Assembly: GCA_002686115.1 (NCBI GenBank)
Contig: NZAF01000094.1
Span: forward strand, 1 to 7,037
Source of the DNA: Halobacteriovorax sp.
GTDB taxonomy: Bacteria; Bdellovibrionota; Bacteriovoracia; Bacteriovoracales; Bacteriovoracaceae
DNA: 7,037 bases
Direction: 5' to 3'
The notes under the pieces were generated by a model. The model saw only the letters and a list, made by a program, of their open reading frames with translations. It made no database searches and was not told where the DNA came from. Each line of letters opens with the position of its first letter. Position 1 is the first letter of the stretch. This document shows positions 7,017-7,037 of this stretch, in pieces. The translations under genes were made by a program, and so were the position numbers.

Positions 7017-7037
7017 ATGTCATTTTTAAATGTTAGA
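7017..7037 (+). CDS. Start of a further gene of the same run, cut by window end
   Basis: An ATG at 7017 opens seven codons (MSFLNVR) to the end of the window. A TAAAGG ribosome site at 7005-7010 overlaps the dehydratase stop and lies 6 nt before the ATG, the same spacing as for the two preceding genes. The 9-bp gap implies that it belongs to the same operon. Seven residues cannot identify the product; an acyl-synthesis enzyme such as a ketosynthase is expected from context only. Confidence 0.65.

Noticed and set aside
1..7037. CRISPR arrays, tRNA/rRNA genes, insertion sequences or attachment sites
   Set aside because: Nearly all the sequence is coding, the gaps are 93 bp or shorter, and no regularly spaced long repeats, transposase motifs or RNA-gene signatures were seen.

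Overview
The window is an AT-rich bacterial segment with all recognisable genes on the plus strand. They are tightly packed, most have clear Shine-Dalgarno sequences, and codon use favours A/T at third positions. Base composition, the large membrane hybrid kinase and the secreted proteins would fit a marine Gram-negative such as a Halobacteriovorax/Bacteriovorax-type member of the Bdellovibrionota. This is an impression from style and composition, not a marker-based identification.

Layout: (1) 2-484 is the C-terminal part of a COG2509-type FAD-dependent dehydrogenase, cut by the window start. (2) 524-3115 encodes a membrane hybrid sensor histidine kinase: a MASE1-like multi-TM domain, a CHASE-like extracytoplasmic sensor, HisKA, HATPase_c and a C-terminal receiver. 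It has no visible Shine-Dalgarno. (3) 3116-3208 is the longest gap between genes (93 bp). It holds a plausible promoter and several copies of an AGAAG/CTTCT motif. (4) 3209-4387 encodes an unrecognised secreted protein with degenerate beta-propeller-like repeats. (5) 4398-7037 is a compact run: a CrtI/phytoene-desaturase-like FAD oxidoreductase, a FabG-type ketoreductase, a FabZ-type hotdog dehydratase, and the first seven codons of another gene. The junctions are an 8-bp overlap, a 1-bp overlap and a 9-bp gap.

Working together: genes 3209 to 7037 look like one transcription unit starting from the 3116-3208 gap. A ketoreductase plus dehydratase with a CrtI-family desaturase/isomerase is not the housekeeping fatty-acid synthesis arrangement. 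It resembles the gene content of specialised acyl-chain pathways (polyene-type pigments, or the FAS/CrtI-like clusters proposed for ladderane lipids), where reduced and dehydrated acyl-ACP chains are further desaturated or isomerised. No ketosynthase or acyl carrier protein lies inside the window, so the pathway remains an inference that depends on the genes downstream of 7037. The upstream kinase could sense an extracytoplasmic signal, but nothing here links it directly to the operon.
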